Origin: Poronia punctata | Taxonomy: Eukaryota > Ascomycota > Sordariomycetes > Xylariales > Xylariaceae | NCBI GenBank assembly: GCA_022579005.1 | Contig: MU401488.1 | Span: 124,001 to 188,000 of the forward strand | DNA: 64,000 nt | Reading direction: 5' to 3' | Shown: one piece after another, positions 1 to 12,375 of the stretch | Numbering within the stretch: the first letter of the stretch is position 1 | Layout: the number at the start of each line of letters is the position of its first letter | Notes under the pieces: generated by a model | What the model saw: only the letters and a program-made list of their open reading frames with translations | The model's database searches: none | Told to the model about the DNA's origin: nothing | Made by a program: the position numbers and the translations under genes

Positions 1-2522
1 CAAGGCCACATCTTCCTCCTCCGCTCTCCGCCATAGCAGTAGCAACTTGTCGGCGAGCATTGCCAACGCTAATGCCCCCAGCGGAATCGCTCAACTCAGA
101 AAGGCGACGGACCAAAATGTATCGCAGTCAGAGCCCATGAATCTGGACGACTTCATCTTCCCCGACAACGTGGCACTGCCCGCCGGCCCTACCCCGTCGC
201 TTGACAATCGAAGGCAGGATGCGAAGAAGGCGGCGGCCCGTAGCACAACTGCTGGGATCCCTATCAAGTCTCGCAAGCCGTCCGGACAGCATTTTGTGCC
301 CCAGTCCGTGCCAACTCCTGCACACCAGAGAACTCAAGATGAGTTTGGATATGTTACTCGACATCACCGCAAAACTAGCATCGACGAACGACATGTAAGT
401 ACCGGTTTCTCATTTCGACACGCAACAGGCGAAACCTCGGACGGCTGTGGCTGCCTCAGTTATCGTCGTCGCAATCGGGGTTGCTGGCTAATTGGTATTC
501 TAGGCCCGAACCCTCAAGCGTCCGGCAAACTTCTCGCCCCATGTGTCTGCTCTTGGCGGCAACGCTGCCGGTGGTCATGAGTTGGATGCTGATGCTGACC
601 TCCACAACTATAGTCTAGATATTCCCAATCATGCCGGCTCATCTCACATGTCCCAACACCCTGCAGTTCCATTTGCACTAGATACTTTCCAGATGGAAAA
701 CGAATCTATGCTAGCCTCCGGCCAGTTCCCGCCGAGCTTTATGTTTTCGCCATCGACTTCTCCTATGGTTACGCATGGCCCGTTCTCTAACGTTTATGGC
801 CATGGCCAGCATGGTGGTTCTATCAACAGCGCCGATTATTACTCCCCTCCCGGGTCTGCATATCCATCTGCCGTGTCGACTCCGCATCCCATGGCGGAAA
901 ACGAGAACATGTTCTTTGGGTCTGACATGCGCCAACGGGCCCAAGGTTTCCGCCATGTTCCCGCTTCGATCGGTCATGTGGGCCAGCAATTCATGTACTC
1001 TTCTAACGGCGGCTCGATATTTCCAACGACGACTGGTTCTGATGGCCCTTCCGGTTTTACAACCGCGCCTAGCTTCGGACACGTGGACCCTACCCAGGTA
1101 TTCCAAGCTGACCAGACAGCCCGTTCGCCTGGTATTGGCATGATGCAGGAGAATATGTTTTCATTTGGGAATGACTCGGATAATGAGGACGAGGATGGCG
1201 GCGCATTTGCAGACCGCAATATGAGCGTGCATCACGACGTGTCACCGAACGAAGACGCAGGTATGGATATGAACGCCCCGAACGCCTTGGGATGGGATGC
1301 GACTTTGCCTGGCAACTTCAGTACGCATGCCGCGCGTTACCCGGCTGGCCCGCCCCGAAAACAAGTCACAATCGGGGGTACGACCACGGACTACGTCGAT
1401 ACAGGTGACTGGAGTAGTCAAGGTTTACCGCGGTCACAGTCATTCCGTAATATGGGCGATAAGCGCCAGAAGATACCCCGCAATGCCTCAACGCTGGGCG
1501 GGCACGGAAGCCTCTTTGACCGCTTAGCCCAGTCCAACCCCAACTCGCCCCCTCCGGAGGGGGCAGGAACCGTTTCCGGGTACTCCTCTGTTGCTCCTAG
1601 CCGACCGGCATCCCCGGGTGGCTCTAAGCACGGATCGACAACCAACTTGCAAGCGGCCGGTGCTGACGGAAATACTCCGACGACATGTACCAATTGCTTC
1701 ACACAGACGACTCCTCTCTGGCGGCGCAATCCTGAGGGGCAGCCGCTGTGCAATGCCTGTGGTCTGTTTTTGAAGTTGCATGGAGTTGTGAGACCGCTTA
1801 GTCTAAAGACGGACGTTATCAAGAAGCGTAACCGTGGATCAGGTGCAAGTCTGCCGGTTGGTGCCGGTAGCTCCCGATCCAAGAAAGGTGTTGGTGGTGC
1901 ACCCGGCACCACGTCGGGTCCAGCTTCGCGCAAAAATTCGACGCTCACAATGTCGGCCCCGAACAGTGCGGCTCAAGTAACTACGCCCCCATCCATGACC
2001 AGAGCCGGCAGTGTCAATGAAGGAGAGAGCCCAGCCAGTGGAGGCGGCTCTGGGGGCAACACTGCAGGGAGTACGCCGGCCAGTCACTCAGGTTCGTCGA
2101 CTGTGACGGGCGCTATCGGAGGCAAAGGCGTGGTTCCGATAGCGGCGGCCCCTCCTAAAAACACCCCTGGACCTGGAGCGGCATCGGTACCCCGTAGCGC
2201 TGCAACTGCCGGGTCGTCGAAGCGACAGCGCCGCAGCAGTAAGAGCACTGGCAGTAGTGAGCCAGCTGGAGTTATGGACGTCGATAGTCCCGAGAATTCC
2301 ACTGGCTCGAACGAAGCTGCCCGGTCTGTGGGCTCATCTACTGGCTTTACACCCATGCAGGCAACCGGAAATCTTGGTATGACCAATAGCTTTGGTATGT
2401 CTCAGCGTCCTATGGTGGGAGGTGGGATGATGGGCATGTCTGGTGGGCACGCCAATGGGATGATGACTCCAGGCACGGGAGCAGGGACACAAGAATGGGA
2501 ATGGTTGACCATGAGCCTCTGA
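1..2522 (+). CDS. areA: AreA/NIT2-type GATA factor, nitrogen regulator (5' end missing)
   Basis: Global activator of nitrogen catabolic genes in filamentous fungi, binding GATA sites in the nucleus. Exon A is open in frame from base 2 to 394, an intron with donor GTAAGT spans 395-503, and exon B runs 504-2522, in phase. The second exon begins with [10 protein letters not shown], matching the KRPA-FSP motif that follows the intron in this family. One C-X2-C-X17-C-X2-C GATA finger (about 1686-1761) has the family core [20 protein letters not shown]. The protein ends EWEWLTMSL, the conserved AreA C-terminus known to contact the co-repressor Nmr. The remainder is Ser/Gly/Pro-rich. The start codon and promoter lie left of the window, so N-terminal length is unknown. 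The next gene converges from the other strand 4.6 kb away. Confidence 0.95.
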
Positions 2523-3018
2523 TTGTGTGCGCTTTCGCTTGCTTCGTCCAGCGGGGACGGTAGGAGGGCCGGAGGGAAAGAAGATACATTGGGTCGCAAA
2601 ACGCCACGCAGGACGCAGCCTGCAACAGCGTCACTTTGGCGCGACCAGGCGGAATGCGGAATGCGGACCACTGATTAGTCCAAACATGCTTGGATAAACA
2701 TTTTTCTTGGTTACCTACCCTCTCCGTTCGGATCGGAGGACTTGGTACTTATTCGATGCGCATGTACACGCCTGGGAGTACAGGATCGTATGAAGGACGG
2801 ATGGGCACTGCGACAACGCATTCATACGGCGTAAAGGGAGTTAGTTGCTTGTTTTTGCATTTGTCTGGGCCGACCTGTCTATGTCTGATACCACTTTTTC
2901 TGTTGCCTTTTCCAAGCTAGCTGCAGCCCACCGCTTCATTCTGCTATTTCGCTTTCTGGTGCCGGAGATTACACGACGGAGAACAGCGCTACGTCTCTAA
3001 CCTTATCGGACCCAGCCG

Positions 3019-3032
3019 CCCCCCCCCCCCCC
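3019..3032 (+). repeat. Poly(C) run
   Basis: Uninterrupted 14-base C tract about 500 bases past the areA stop codon. Confidence 0.9.
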
Positions 3033-3724
3033 TCGACGCCCAGTAGGCAATGCCGTGCTACCTTATGCCAGATCTAGCGGACAGAAACAACAACAATAAA
3101 AGCACCAATAATCAAGCGCAACCAAATTCAATAGGGTTAGGCAACATATTTATCGCCGAATGTTCTCCGTCTACGGAACGAAAGTACCCAGACTCGATCA
3201 GTCCGTCTAGACGAGCCGCTCTCACCCACGACTTGGTTATTCTTTCATGCATGCACGGCGGCACGGCTGCAAGCGTTAATTTCAATATCCCCCCAGATCT
3301 CAGATATTTATCATCGGTCGGCGAGTTTCTTTTTCTGACAGACATGAACTGAAGCGGGTTACAATTGGTCTAACCTAGCCTTTTTCCTCTTGTTGGACGA
3401 ACTGATTAGGGTAGCAATTATCAGGACAGGCAGGGACGTGGCCGAGAGTAGAGGCATGGGAGGCTTGGGTGGGGAGCGGACAAGACGAAGGGGGGGATAC
3501 ACGTATCGGATCCCAACCAGCGGACTGAAATATATAATGAATTTCGTAACTGACGATGGACTTGGCTTTGTGTCTGAAATCCGCGGTCCAAGTTGACGCG
3601 TGTGTTTTATGGCCCTTGGGCGCTTATTTCCTTGTCAGTTGGCCTACATTTGTTGGTCGGACCGGCCACGGCCACCTTTGTTCCTTTCAAGAAGGTACCT
3701 TGGGTAGTCAGTTGGTTCCGGTGT

Positions 3725-3754
3725 CACTTGCACTTGCACTTGCACTTGCACTTA
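3725..3754 (+). repeat. CACTTG hexamer microsatellite
   Basis: Four perfect tandem CACTTG units followed by one CACTTA, in non-coding DNA. Confidence 0.9.
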
Positions 3755-6241
3755 CGCATCAGCCTACTACCTACTGTTACGCTACATACTTGTTGTAGCA
3801 CGTGTACTGAAATATTGGAATATCATACAGGAAGGTATGGCCTTGCCTCTCTTATCAGGTTGCACTTCCTCCTATTTTGGGGCGTCTATTTTGTTGATAT
3901 CAGAGGAAGCTACTAGGCCACCTAATGCATGAAAATCCCAACACATTTAGAGTACCTGCCTCCATACACAAGTTAGTGAGTACATGATAAAGACGAGGAG
4001 GTACTTAGGTTACCTATTTGCAGCAAACCTACAAGTAGCACTTAGGTAATAGGTAGGTTCCCAGGCTTTCTATTCCTCTTTACAACAACATCCCACTATT
4101 GGAATGCCGGACACAGCACATCTCCGATCATCACGTTGTACATGTGCAGCGGCTAACAATAAGCGAAACGCAAAGATAAAGCTGATCCGACAGATGGGAG
4201 CTACATATCGATATCAAAGTCGATTTGTTCGTTGCCCGATCGGCGGGGTCTCGGTCTTTCATTTTCATTCTTCCCTACGTCGAGATTTTATATGAGTTGA
4301 AGAGACGAAGACGGACTTTAGGTAGACATGCAGTCCAACGTATGTCGTAGACGGACGACAACCTAACACTAATAGACCTACATGAGATAATGTAAGCGGA
4401 CAGACTGTCCCGTATGTCTTTGCTTGTTGTCGACCGGACACTCTTTGCATGCCGTCTGCGGCCGTCCCGTGCAACAGATGCATGCATCATCAAGGATGAA
4501 GGGACGGGACGGGCGAACGGAGAGGCGGGCAGGTGGACGGACCTTTCTACACTCCTCCTACGTTGTACACAAAACTCTCCACACAGCGACGGAAATACAT
4601 GATATATAATCTGGCGAGAGGACCCGGCTCTCTTTATGGAAGTAAGTATGAGATAACAACGCAGACATATATTCACACCTAAGCAGGTACATTTTACCTT
4701 CCGGCAGAGTACTAACTGGAAAAGACGACCTACGTAACATCACAACAGCCGACCACGAGCAACCGAACATGCGAATACTGTAAAGGTCACCAACGAGGCA
4801 ACTAGGGACGCTCTGTCTAGACTCTAGACCAGCTCGGGTCCGTCCGGATATCCTTTCATATTAGGTGCCTACAGGGCATAGCTTCCCACAGGGGAAGGAC
4901 GCAGAGCTACACGAGCGGATGATACTCTCAGACTTTGAGGGGTGCTTCGGGCAACTTTCTATCACATATCAGATTCCTGTCTTTCTGTTGCATTCATCCC
5001 CCCTTTTTCTGCTACATACATACATGCTTGGCTGTCCAGCCCGCTTTAATACTCGGTTTCCGCGGCTTTTCCCCCAACTTCTATTCTTTCTTTTTTCCCC
5101 TTTAATAGGTTCTCAGCCCGTCCCCTCCCTCCATCATCTCCCTATGGCCGGCTTAACCTAGTCTAGTGGGTGCACCCAAGCGACGAAGAGGGAATGCAAG
5201 GCAGGCAGATTCGCTCGACTGGACAATGCGTTTCCCGTGCGTCGGGAAATGGAAAGGAAGAAAAACGTAATTTTTCGAGCCCATTACGTTGTTGACTAGC
5301 TCGTCCGATTGGTCTCTTTTTACCTCCCCTCGGAAACGGAAGACATGGCAGGAACTGATTCAACAGTAGTGGAAAAAAGCCCTATTCTTTTGTTGCTTTG
5401 CTTCTATTGTTAGTTGTTCGGGTGAGTTCCGTTTCTACTATCTTTGTCATTTCAATTGTTCTCTCTGTTCATATACTGTGCTGGTTAGATATTATTCCCC
5501 CAAGTGCCCGTGAAAAGGTCTGACAAAGCCTAGTCTGCATCTTCTAACTCGGGTGTAGGCGAATCTGTAGTTTACTTGGTCCGAATAGTTATCTTGCCCT
5601 TGCAGGATACTATACACACGCGAGACGGCAAAAGAAGATCCCGGACCTGCGAGACTGGGAGGTAGGTAATGTACTATAACCGTCCCATGAAGGTGTCCAA
5701 TATCTTCCCGACCTGAGCCCTCACTGGCTCAAATCTTCTCCTCTCCTCTCAATCTTGGCCCCTCGATTCACAAGACTCAGTCTGTTATAGATCTGTCTTG
5801 CATACACATATCCATCTTCAAGGTAGCCTTTTCAACTGGGTGTTTGACCCCCTTTTGGGGTTTATTAACTTATCTGTGGATTGGGGTGGCTCCCTCCTCT
5901 TCCGAGTATCAACTGGTTAACAGATGGAGTGTCGACGTAAAACATAGTGAGTTACGTATGTATGTATGTTATCCCGAAACTTGCCGGCCTTTGGATTTAT
6001 TACAACCATTTCAAGTTACTAACCAGTGTTACCCCCATACTATAACTACTTACTGCCTTTTGTTTCTAGACCCCGAAAACGTATAACAATAATCTACCTC
6101 TAGATATAAATGTATATTTTACGTTTCACATTGTACAACGAAAACAAACAAACAAAACGAATGACTGTTTACCGGGTTGGAAATTGTAATATGTAGGTAA
6201 TGTTTTGTTTTTTTTTGGTTTGTTTCGTTTCGATAAGGGAT

Positions 6242-6310
6242 AGATGGAGATGTAGATGTAGATGTAGATGTAGATGCTCATGCCGGGTGAGTCACACACA
6301 CACACACACG
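6242..6310 (+). repeat. ATGTAG array and CA dinucleotide repeat
   Basis: About five units of the hexamer ATGTAG (6244-6276), then a CA run (about 6294-6309). The short ORFs here are low-complexity translations of these repeats. Confidence 0.85.
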
Positions 6311-7111
6311 CCGATGCAGATAACAACACTTCATTACTCACTGGATTACTGGGTACATACATACATATCAACCATTGGATTTGAGATCTAGGTAGGCAGG
6401 CACGATCTAATCGTATCGGGAAGTCTCTTTTATAGGTACTATTTAATCATGACGAGTTATTATTAAGTACGTAGGTACAGTACAGTGACTGCCTTGGCAT
6501 ACAACAACAACAACAATAGATAGAGGCGAGGTCGTGCGGCGCGGAAGAAAACAAGGGAGACGAGAGGGGACATTAACGATGACACCCTCGGACATTGTGG
6601 TCGGTTTTAAAAAAAGGTCTTGGTTCCGAGTATATCTCTTACGTCAGAACATAGCATAATCTCGACATGCATGGAGGGCCATGTCATTAGGTAGCCAACA
6701 ATCACGACAAGTGTACACACATTTTCTTTTGCCAGAGACGGAAGATGGAATCCCCGATTGTTTTCTTGGTTTTGCCTTTTCAGACAGTTGTTGTTGCTAG
6801 TAATCCGTGTAGATACAGACCAGAGAGAGAGAGAGGCTCGAGTATTTGTGAATCAAGCCTTATGTAATACCACCCTTTTGACTCCGAAAAAACAGCGTTA
6901 CGAACGTGTCTACCACCATAATCTCGTATCCGCATCCTTTGCCCCGCCCTAGACGATAGGACAAGGTCGATGTGGTCTGCCTGAAGGAGAAAGGGACATG
7001 CTCCGGACAAAGACGCCGATTCAGCAACCGCCAGTCCATCGCTTTTCTTCTCAACCTGTCCTAGCCCATGGCTTCGGCTGCTCCAGGCACAATCGAATAT
7101 TCTCAAGGCGT

Positions 7112-7662
7112 TTATGTGCCGGGGTTGGGGTTCATCTGTTTATTTGTCAGTAATAGTTGCAGATGAATTTAGTCGGCGTTTAGGCTCACCTTTCTCTTGC
7201 CATTGGTCAGGGTAACGTTGACGAAGCGGCGGGTGTACTGCATTTGTCGTTAGCAACCAGTTTTTCAAACCCAGCATTGATTTTCAAGTAGAGCGAGATG
7301 CACAACCCAAAGCAAAAGGGTTCAACGACGAGGCGAATGAAATGAGGGGGGATATTGGTGCCAGCCTGATCCCGTTGACGGAATATCGTCCGACTGCTTG
7401 CCCCCCTATGGCGACAGACAGAGATATCGCTCGAAGGACCAGACCGTCTTCCAATATACCGCCAAACAAAAATACAAACATGGTTCGCATATATATGACC
7501 GTGATAGCGTGGGGGGGGGGGGGGGGGGGGGTAATAAAGGGGGGGTGGAAAAATTGTAACCCTGTTTGGCGCGGGCCAGGGGGCCCATGGGGTTAGGATT
7601 GTAAACGCACAAGGGCCAGGTTNNNNNNNNNNGCCCCCCCCCCCCGCCCCGCCGCCCCCCCG

Positions 7663-7698
<36 letters not shown>

Positions 7699-8199
7699 AC
7701 GAGAATGGGGAGAGTCATACTTGGAGACGCTTCTTGGCGCGGCCCTTGGGGACCTTGGTCTTCTCTTGCTTCTCGACCTCTGCGACGTTGTTAGTTATTT
7801 GCCGGTGGTAATTATTCGATGGCCATTTGATCCAAGGGGACGGGAAGCATGTCGTCGGGACGAGCGGATCCGAGGGCTCTTGTGTGACGAAACGTTTAGT
7901 CGCCGTCGCTGCCGTGATGGTTCATTTCGTAATATTACCCAACGTCGCATATGTCGCAGGATCCGTAGGGTCCGGACCAGTCGCAACTCGTTCGCTCGTC
8001 CGTCCGTAATTGCTTCCCGTTCCTTTCCTCCTCCATAACCGGGCGATATGTATGATGGGAAAATACTGACTAGGAGTCTGAGACTTGACCTTGCCGGCAC
8101 GGGCGAGCTAAATGAAGAAAGATGACGTTAGTATCTATCCATCCTTAATTTCAATCAAGGGCATTTCTTGTCACTTACGGAGCCGTGAACTTTACCCAT
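7112..8199 (-). CDS. rps30: 40S ribosomal protein S30 (eS30), five exons
   Basis: Small-subunit ribosomal protein rich in Lys/Arg. Five exons on the minus strand: 8179-8199 (MGKVHGS), 8071-8107 (LARAGKVKSQTP), 7721-7779 (KVEKQEKTKVPKGRAKKRLQ), 7190-7237 (YTRRFVNVTLTNGKRK) and 7112-7135 (MNPNPGT, stop). Donors are GTAAGT, GTCAGT, GTATGA and GTGAGC, all phases fit, and the 62-residue product has the normal length for fungal eS30. As usual in fungi it is not fused to a ubiquitin-like domain. Intron 3 (7238-7720) is long and odd: it holds a G run, a long C run and the assembly gap, so its length is unreliable. The exons are too short to be seen as single ORFs. Confidence 0.95.
7511..7698. repeat. 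Poly(G) tract, 10-N gap and poly(C)-rich tract in rpS30 intron 3
   Basis: A run of about 21 G starts at 7511, a second shorter G run follows near 7539, N fills 7623-7632, and an almost pure C tract runs 7634-7698. In the transcript this reads G-rich tract, gap, C tract. It could be a genuine G:C foldback that blocked sequencing or a homopolymer artefact next to the gap. Confidence 0.9.
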
Positions 8200-9114
8200 G
8201 ATGGAAAATTAGTTCTGGGAACCTGTGAATTTGCTGGTTGTCGTCGGATTTTGCGGGATCGCGTAGGGGGCGGACGGACAGAGGTTGGCGGGAGGGCTTC
8301 TTTTTCGGGTGGTGATTGAACTTTAGGTGGGTTGTCAAGTCAGATTTGATTTCGTGGGTTGCAAAGCCCCATCTATATCACGTGACTTCGCCTTTTAGGC
8401 TGCAAGTTGCGGCGGCGGCGAAAGGAAGTCGTGTACTCGTAGGTGGCGACGTTTTGGGCTCCACAGTAACTCTGATATACTTGAAAACAGATATAATGAT
8501 TTAATGGTATGCTAAATTTGCCCCTCTTCACTTTAAACCGATTTCGTGATAAAAGGGGGTTCGACGCTTTTGAGATCGGATCTACGTTTAACTCCTGGTC
8601 AACAATGCTCAATGAAGCTTGAAGCCGGGGTTAGATATGATTTTCAAAATTAAACAAGACTGAAAAACGCAGCTTTTCATTTCGTTATAATCCCCAGAGT
8701 CAACTTCAGTCATCGATACACTGCGTTGTTTTTGAGCATTATTGCAATATCTAGGGTTATCAACAAATACACGTAGATAGTTGATCCCTTGCATCCCTGT
8801 CCCGCAGTAAACTACCTAACCTTAGATCAAATACACTGTACTGCACTGTACCCGGGGGCCCGGCGTCAACTGTACCTCGGATTCCTCCCCGTGACGTGAC
8901 CTGCCATTATCTCGTACATACAGTACCTCGTGATGCGGAATCTCCACGCCGGGGTTTTTTTTTCAACCTCTCTTTCTTTAACACAAGTACATAGATAGAT
9001 GATTATTATAGGGAAGACATCTACGTATATCCTTTCCATGAGCTAGTGTTAGCTATCCGTCGCTTACCAACAAACACATTTTCGTTTTCGAGCTCGCTCA
9101 CTCACCCGCCCAAA
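8200..9114. promoter_or_regulatory. Divergent intergenic region, rpS30 / CREG-like gene
   Basis: Shared upstream region of two divergent genes. Contains several T-rich and pyrimidine tracts and short unsupported ORFs. No specific regulatory site can be assigned. Confidence 0.4.
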
Positions 9115-10172
9115 ATGAGACTTATCCCGCTCATCTCCCTAGCGACCGCCGTCGAGATCTCTTCTTCACCAGAGTACGTCTTCAGCAACCCGCCCGAGTC
9201 CTCCCTCTCGGATCATCGGATCCCAACATCCTACGAATCCGCAGTATTGGGTCGACGTATCTTGGCTCTGACGCCGCTTGGGACCGTTGCGACTGTTTTT
9301 CCTGAGTCTTCGGGTTTGGAGGGTAGTAAGTGATATTTTATTTCACCTGTTCTTTCCCCCCCCCCCTCGTTCAACTAGCCAGGAAGTGAGGGGGGGAAAA
9401 AAAAACTGGTCATTCTTTTCCCTCATCAGTCCAGATTTCATACTCACTCACTCACTCACTCATTCATGCTCGTTTTTTTAAAAATAAAAAAAAAGAATTT
9501 AAAAAAAATTTGGACCAAGGGAACTAACATATCCCGGCGGGCTGGGCAGTGCCTCATTCCCTAATGGAATACGTAGCAGACTGCGAAGAAGAAGGAAACC
9601 CGACATTTCTCGCCATAAACATAGCATCGACATTTAAAAACGTCCGGGCCGGATCAAACATTAGTTTGGCACAAGCATGGACACCTCCTTTCCCACCAGA
9701 TGAACGCATCCAGTCATCCACCTCCTCCTCATCTTTCCTATCCCGGCTCTTTTCCCTTTCCCCCTTTTCCTCCTCTTCTTCTACTACTTCATACAGCGCA
9801 GCCAATCTCCCACGCTTCAGTCTCCTAGGCTACATTGAACCCATTCCCTCCTCCCATTCTTCCTCCTACTCCTCCTCTTCCGATCTAGCAAAATGTTTCA
9901 TAGAAAAACATCCCGACGCAAAATACTGGCTTCCGGGAAACAAGATCCACGAATCTTCCTTTGTCCGTCTTGTCGTACAAAAGGTTTATTGGATCGGCGG
10001 CTTCGGCGATCGCGCTTATATCGGTTGGATACCGGTTGATGAGTGGAGGAATGTTACGAGGGAGGAGTGGGAGGGTGTCGAGTTACCCGGGGAGAGGAAG
10101 GGGTGGAAGGAGTGGAGTTATGGGAATGGTCATGGGTTGTTGGGACAAGAGCAGATTTTGGGGGATTTGTGA
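9115..10172 (+). CDS. CREG-like protein (pyridoxamine 5'-phosphate oxidase-type split barrel)
   Basis: Two exons, 9115-9325 and 9550-10172, give 277 residues. The segment PHSLMEYVADCEEEGNPTF followed by a TFKNVRAGSNISL stretch is characteristic of the CREG family, secreted proteins with an FMN-binding split-barrel fold whose biochemical activity is mostly unknown. The ATG at 9115 is followed by a short hydrophobic stretch (MRLIPLISLATA) that could be a weak signal peptide. Two Ser-rich insertions (around 9717-9800 and 9850-9890) interrupt the barrel and are probably exposed loops. The 224-base intron contains an ACTC array and A-rich DNA. A donor at 9323 would also keep the frame, changing one residue. 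Family assignment is firm; function is not. Confidence 0.85.
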
Positions 10173-10590
10173 GGTTATTTTTGTTTGGAGCGGCGGTTTT
10201 TTTCTTTTTTCTTTCATGATTCGATATCCGTTCCTATGTGTACGTGCACCTACCTTATATCAATGACGAGATGGTAGTATTAATCGTTTCCCCTTTTTTT
10301 TCTCTTTTCCGTGTCCCTGATGATCCCGAGTCGTCTGTTTGGATGTGAAATATAGGGGGAGGGGTAGGATAATGAAAGACGAATATAGGGAAGGAAAATC
10401 AACACATGTGAATGCATGATCTACTCGTAGACATAGATGAATTTCCTCAGACAGTCACACAAGCAACAATATATCGAGAAGCTTACTGCCTACTCATAGA
10501 CGACCATGGTCAATTTGCATTTATATCATCATTCGATTCGCTTGTACATAAAGTACTATACAACACGCTTTGCTTTTTTTTTACTTAACC
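10173..10590. other. Convergent 3' intergenic region
   Basis: 418 bases between two convergent genes, probably both 3' UTRs. No ORF or RNA gene seen. Confidence 0.4.
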
Positions 10591-12375
10591 TCAGGGCTTG
10601 GGCCCGTTCAACCTCCAAGCCCTCAACGGTAGGTTCTGAAGCGCCAACACCTTCTTCTGAATATATAATACAAAGGTCAACACGCCAACAACGACGCATA
10701 TAATGTTTACAATGTAATATCCATCATAAATGGTCTCACACACACCACCGCCGTTGGTGCACCGCTCTTTCTCCGCCTGAACAGCACACGAGAAAACATC
10801 CGTCACCAACGGTCCCTTCAGTAGTGAGGTGTCCAACTTTTCCACTTGACTTGTCGAAGGTGGATGGCACGTAGCCGACGTGAAGTAATCGACGAGTTTG
10901 AGTACAAAATATCTGGGGAACGTGCCGCCAAGGTTGGATACACTGATATTTGATTAGCCAAAGTCACCAAAAAATGTGGAAAAGGATACTTACGTTGCTA
11001 GTAAGGTCATATAAGTACCACCAATGACGGGATCCGCCACACGAGCGTGAAAGGCGGAGACGGCGACAAACATGATGGTTTGTGTAAAAGTCGAAAAAAC
11101 ATGTTCGGCAATGACGAGGAGAAGGTATCCGGCATTAACACCATCAGCTGGGAAGACGCTGACGGTAACTTGGGCGATGACAGCCGCGACGAGTCGGCCA
11201 ATGAATCCCCAGCACCAGAGGCGCATCGGAGTGTATTCTTGCGACCACTTGCCGGCGTAGTATCCCAGACCGATCTCAAACGGGAAGTCGATGAGGACGG
11301 TCAAAGCCATGTTTTCTTTACCAAAGCCCTTCTCTAAAAGCTTGAGATTCGTTACCGCGTCGTTGGCCTGGAAGCCAATTTTGGAGATGAGGTGAACAAT
11401 GATGATTGTCTGGATATTCTTGAGCTTCAAAACATCCCACATGATCTTGTAAACATCCCAGATGCCGTCCTCGTTCTGCGTCTTCTCCTCTTTCTTGAAG
11501 AGAGCAAGCCCGGCCGTGATGGCAATATACGCCCAACCCCAGAAGGTCAGATAACCGCTAAGCTCCATCAAACCGCCCTCGGCAGGTACGGAACGGAAAT
11601 ACTTGTTGGCAAAGTCCTGCGAGTTGAATGCTAGAAAGACGGTGTACGACAGGAAATGGCCAGCCGTAAGGCCAACCGTCTGAGCAGTAGACGCGTAAGA
11701 GACGTTGCCAGGCGTCAACAGGGTCAAAGCCCAACCATCGACGGCGATGTCTTGGGTGGCGCACATGAAGACGAGGAAGAACCACCATCCCGTGAAAGCC
11801 CAGACGGTCGAACCGCCTGGTTTCCCAGTCGTGGCCATCAACTCGTCGATTTGAGAACCCAACCACAACATACTAATACCGGATATTAACTGGATGGGAA
11901 GGATCCAGCTCTTTCTCCTTCCGAACTTGGGGCTCCATACCGCGTCGACTATGGGGCTCCAGAACAGCTTCAGGGAATAGGGATATGCGGCCAAGCTGAA
12001 GACACCAATTTCGCCGAAAGATAGATGTTCCTTGAGGAGAAATGGCACCGATCCGCTCGCTAATCCCATGGGAACACCTTGGAGGAAATATAATAAGACG
12101 AGAAGCAGAAAGTTTCGCTGGTCTACCCGGGGAAGCTCGAAGAAGCCATGGTTGTTCATAACCGGGGTCTTGGGGATTTTGTCGTCCAAGGAGAAGGATT
12201 CACGCGACATGATGCTTGCGGCGACCTGGCCGGAATCCTGGGGCGCGGCGTTTTTGCGCCGGAGCTCTACGTTGCTCATACTAGTATCGGAGGGGATCGC
12301 TGTCGACGAGCCGCCGGTCGAGATTGAGAGTGGCTCTCTATTCGCTGGCTTCGACCGCTTCGTTTTTTGTGCCAT
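10591..12375 (-). CDS. Acetyl-CoA transporter (SLC33A1/AT-1 family)
   Basis: Multi-pass membrane protein of the Acatn family, which carries acetyl-CoA into the ER/Golgi lumen. Two exons, 10994-12375 and 10591-10942, joined over a 51-base intron with donor GTAAGT, give 577 residues. After a hydrophilic N-terminus of about 90 residues come family motifs LQGVPMGLASGSVPFLL, YPYSLKLFWSPIVDAVW and FGRRKSWI. Exon 2 contributes VSNLGGTFPRYFVLKLVDYF, a Cys-containing luminal loop and a last membrane helix (YYIVNIICVVVGVLTFVLYI). The start is the ATG at 12375; an upstream in-frame GTG is not needed. The gene converges with the CREG-like gene and diverges from the kinetochore gene. Confidence 0.93.

Larger units (their letters stand above)
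2523..7111. other. Long convergent intergenic region between areA and rpS30
   Basis: Two convergent genes are separated by 4.6 kb. The only ORFs are short, overlap on both strands and show no recognisable domain or signal peptide. The region holds the areA 3' UTR, a 14-base C run, a CACTTG hexamer array, an ATGTAG array, a CA repeat and scattered TAGGTA/TACCTA motifs. I see no tRNA and no gene. Confidence 0.5.

Noticed and set aside
9323..9549. ACTC repeat and A-rich DNA as a mobile-element insertion
   Set aside because: It is an ordinary if long intron with good donor and acceptor; no terminal repeats or target-site duplication.
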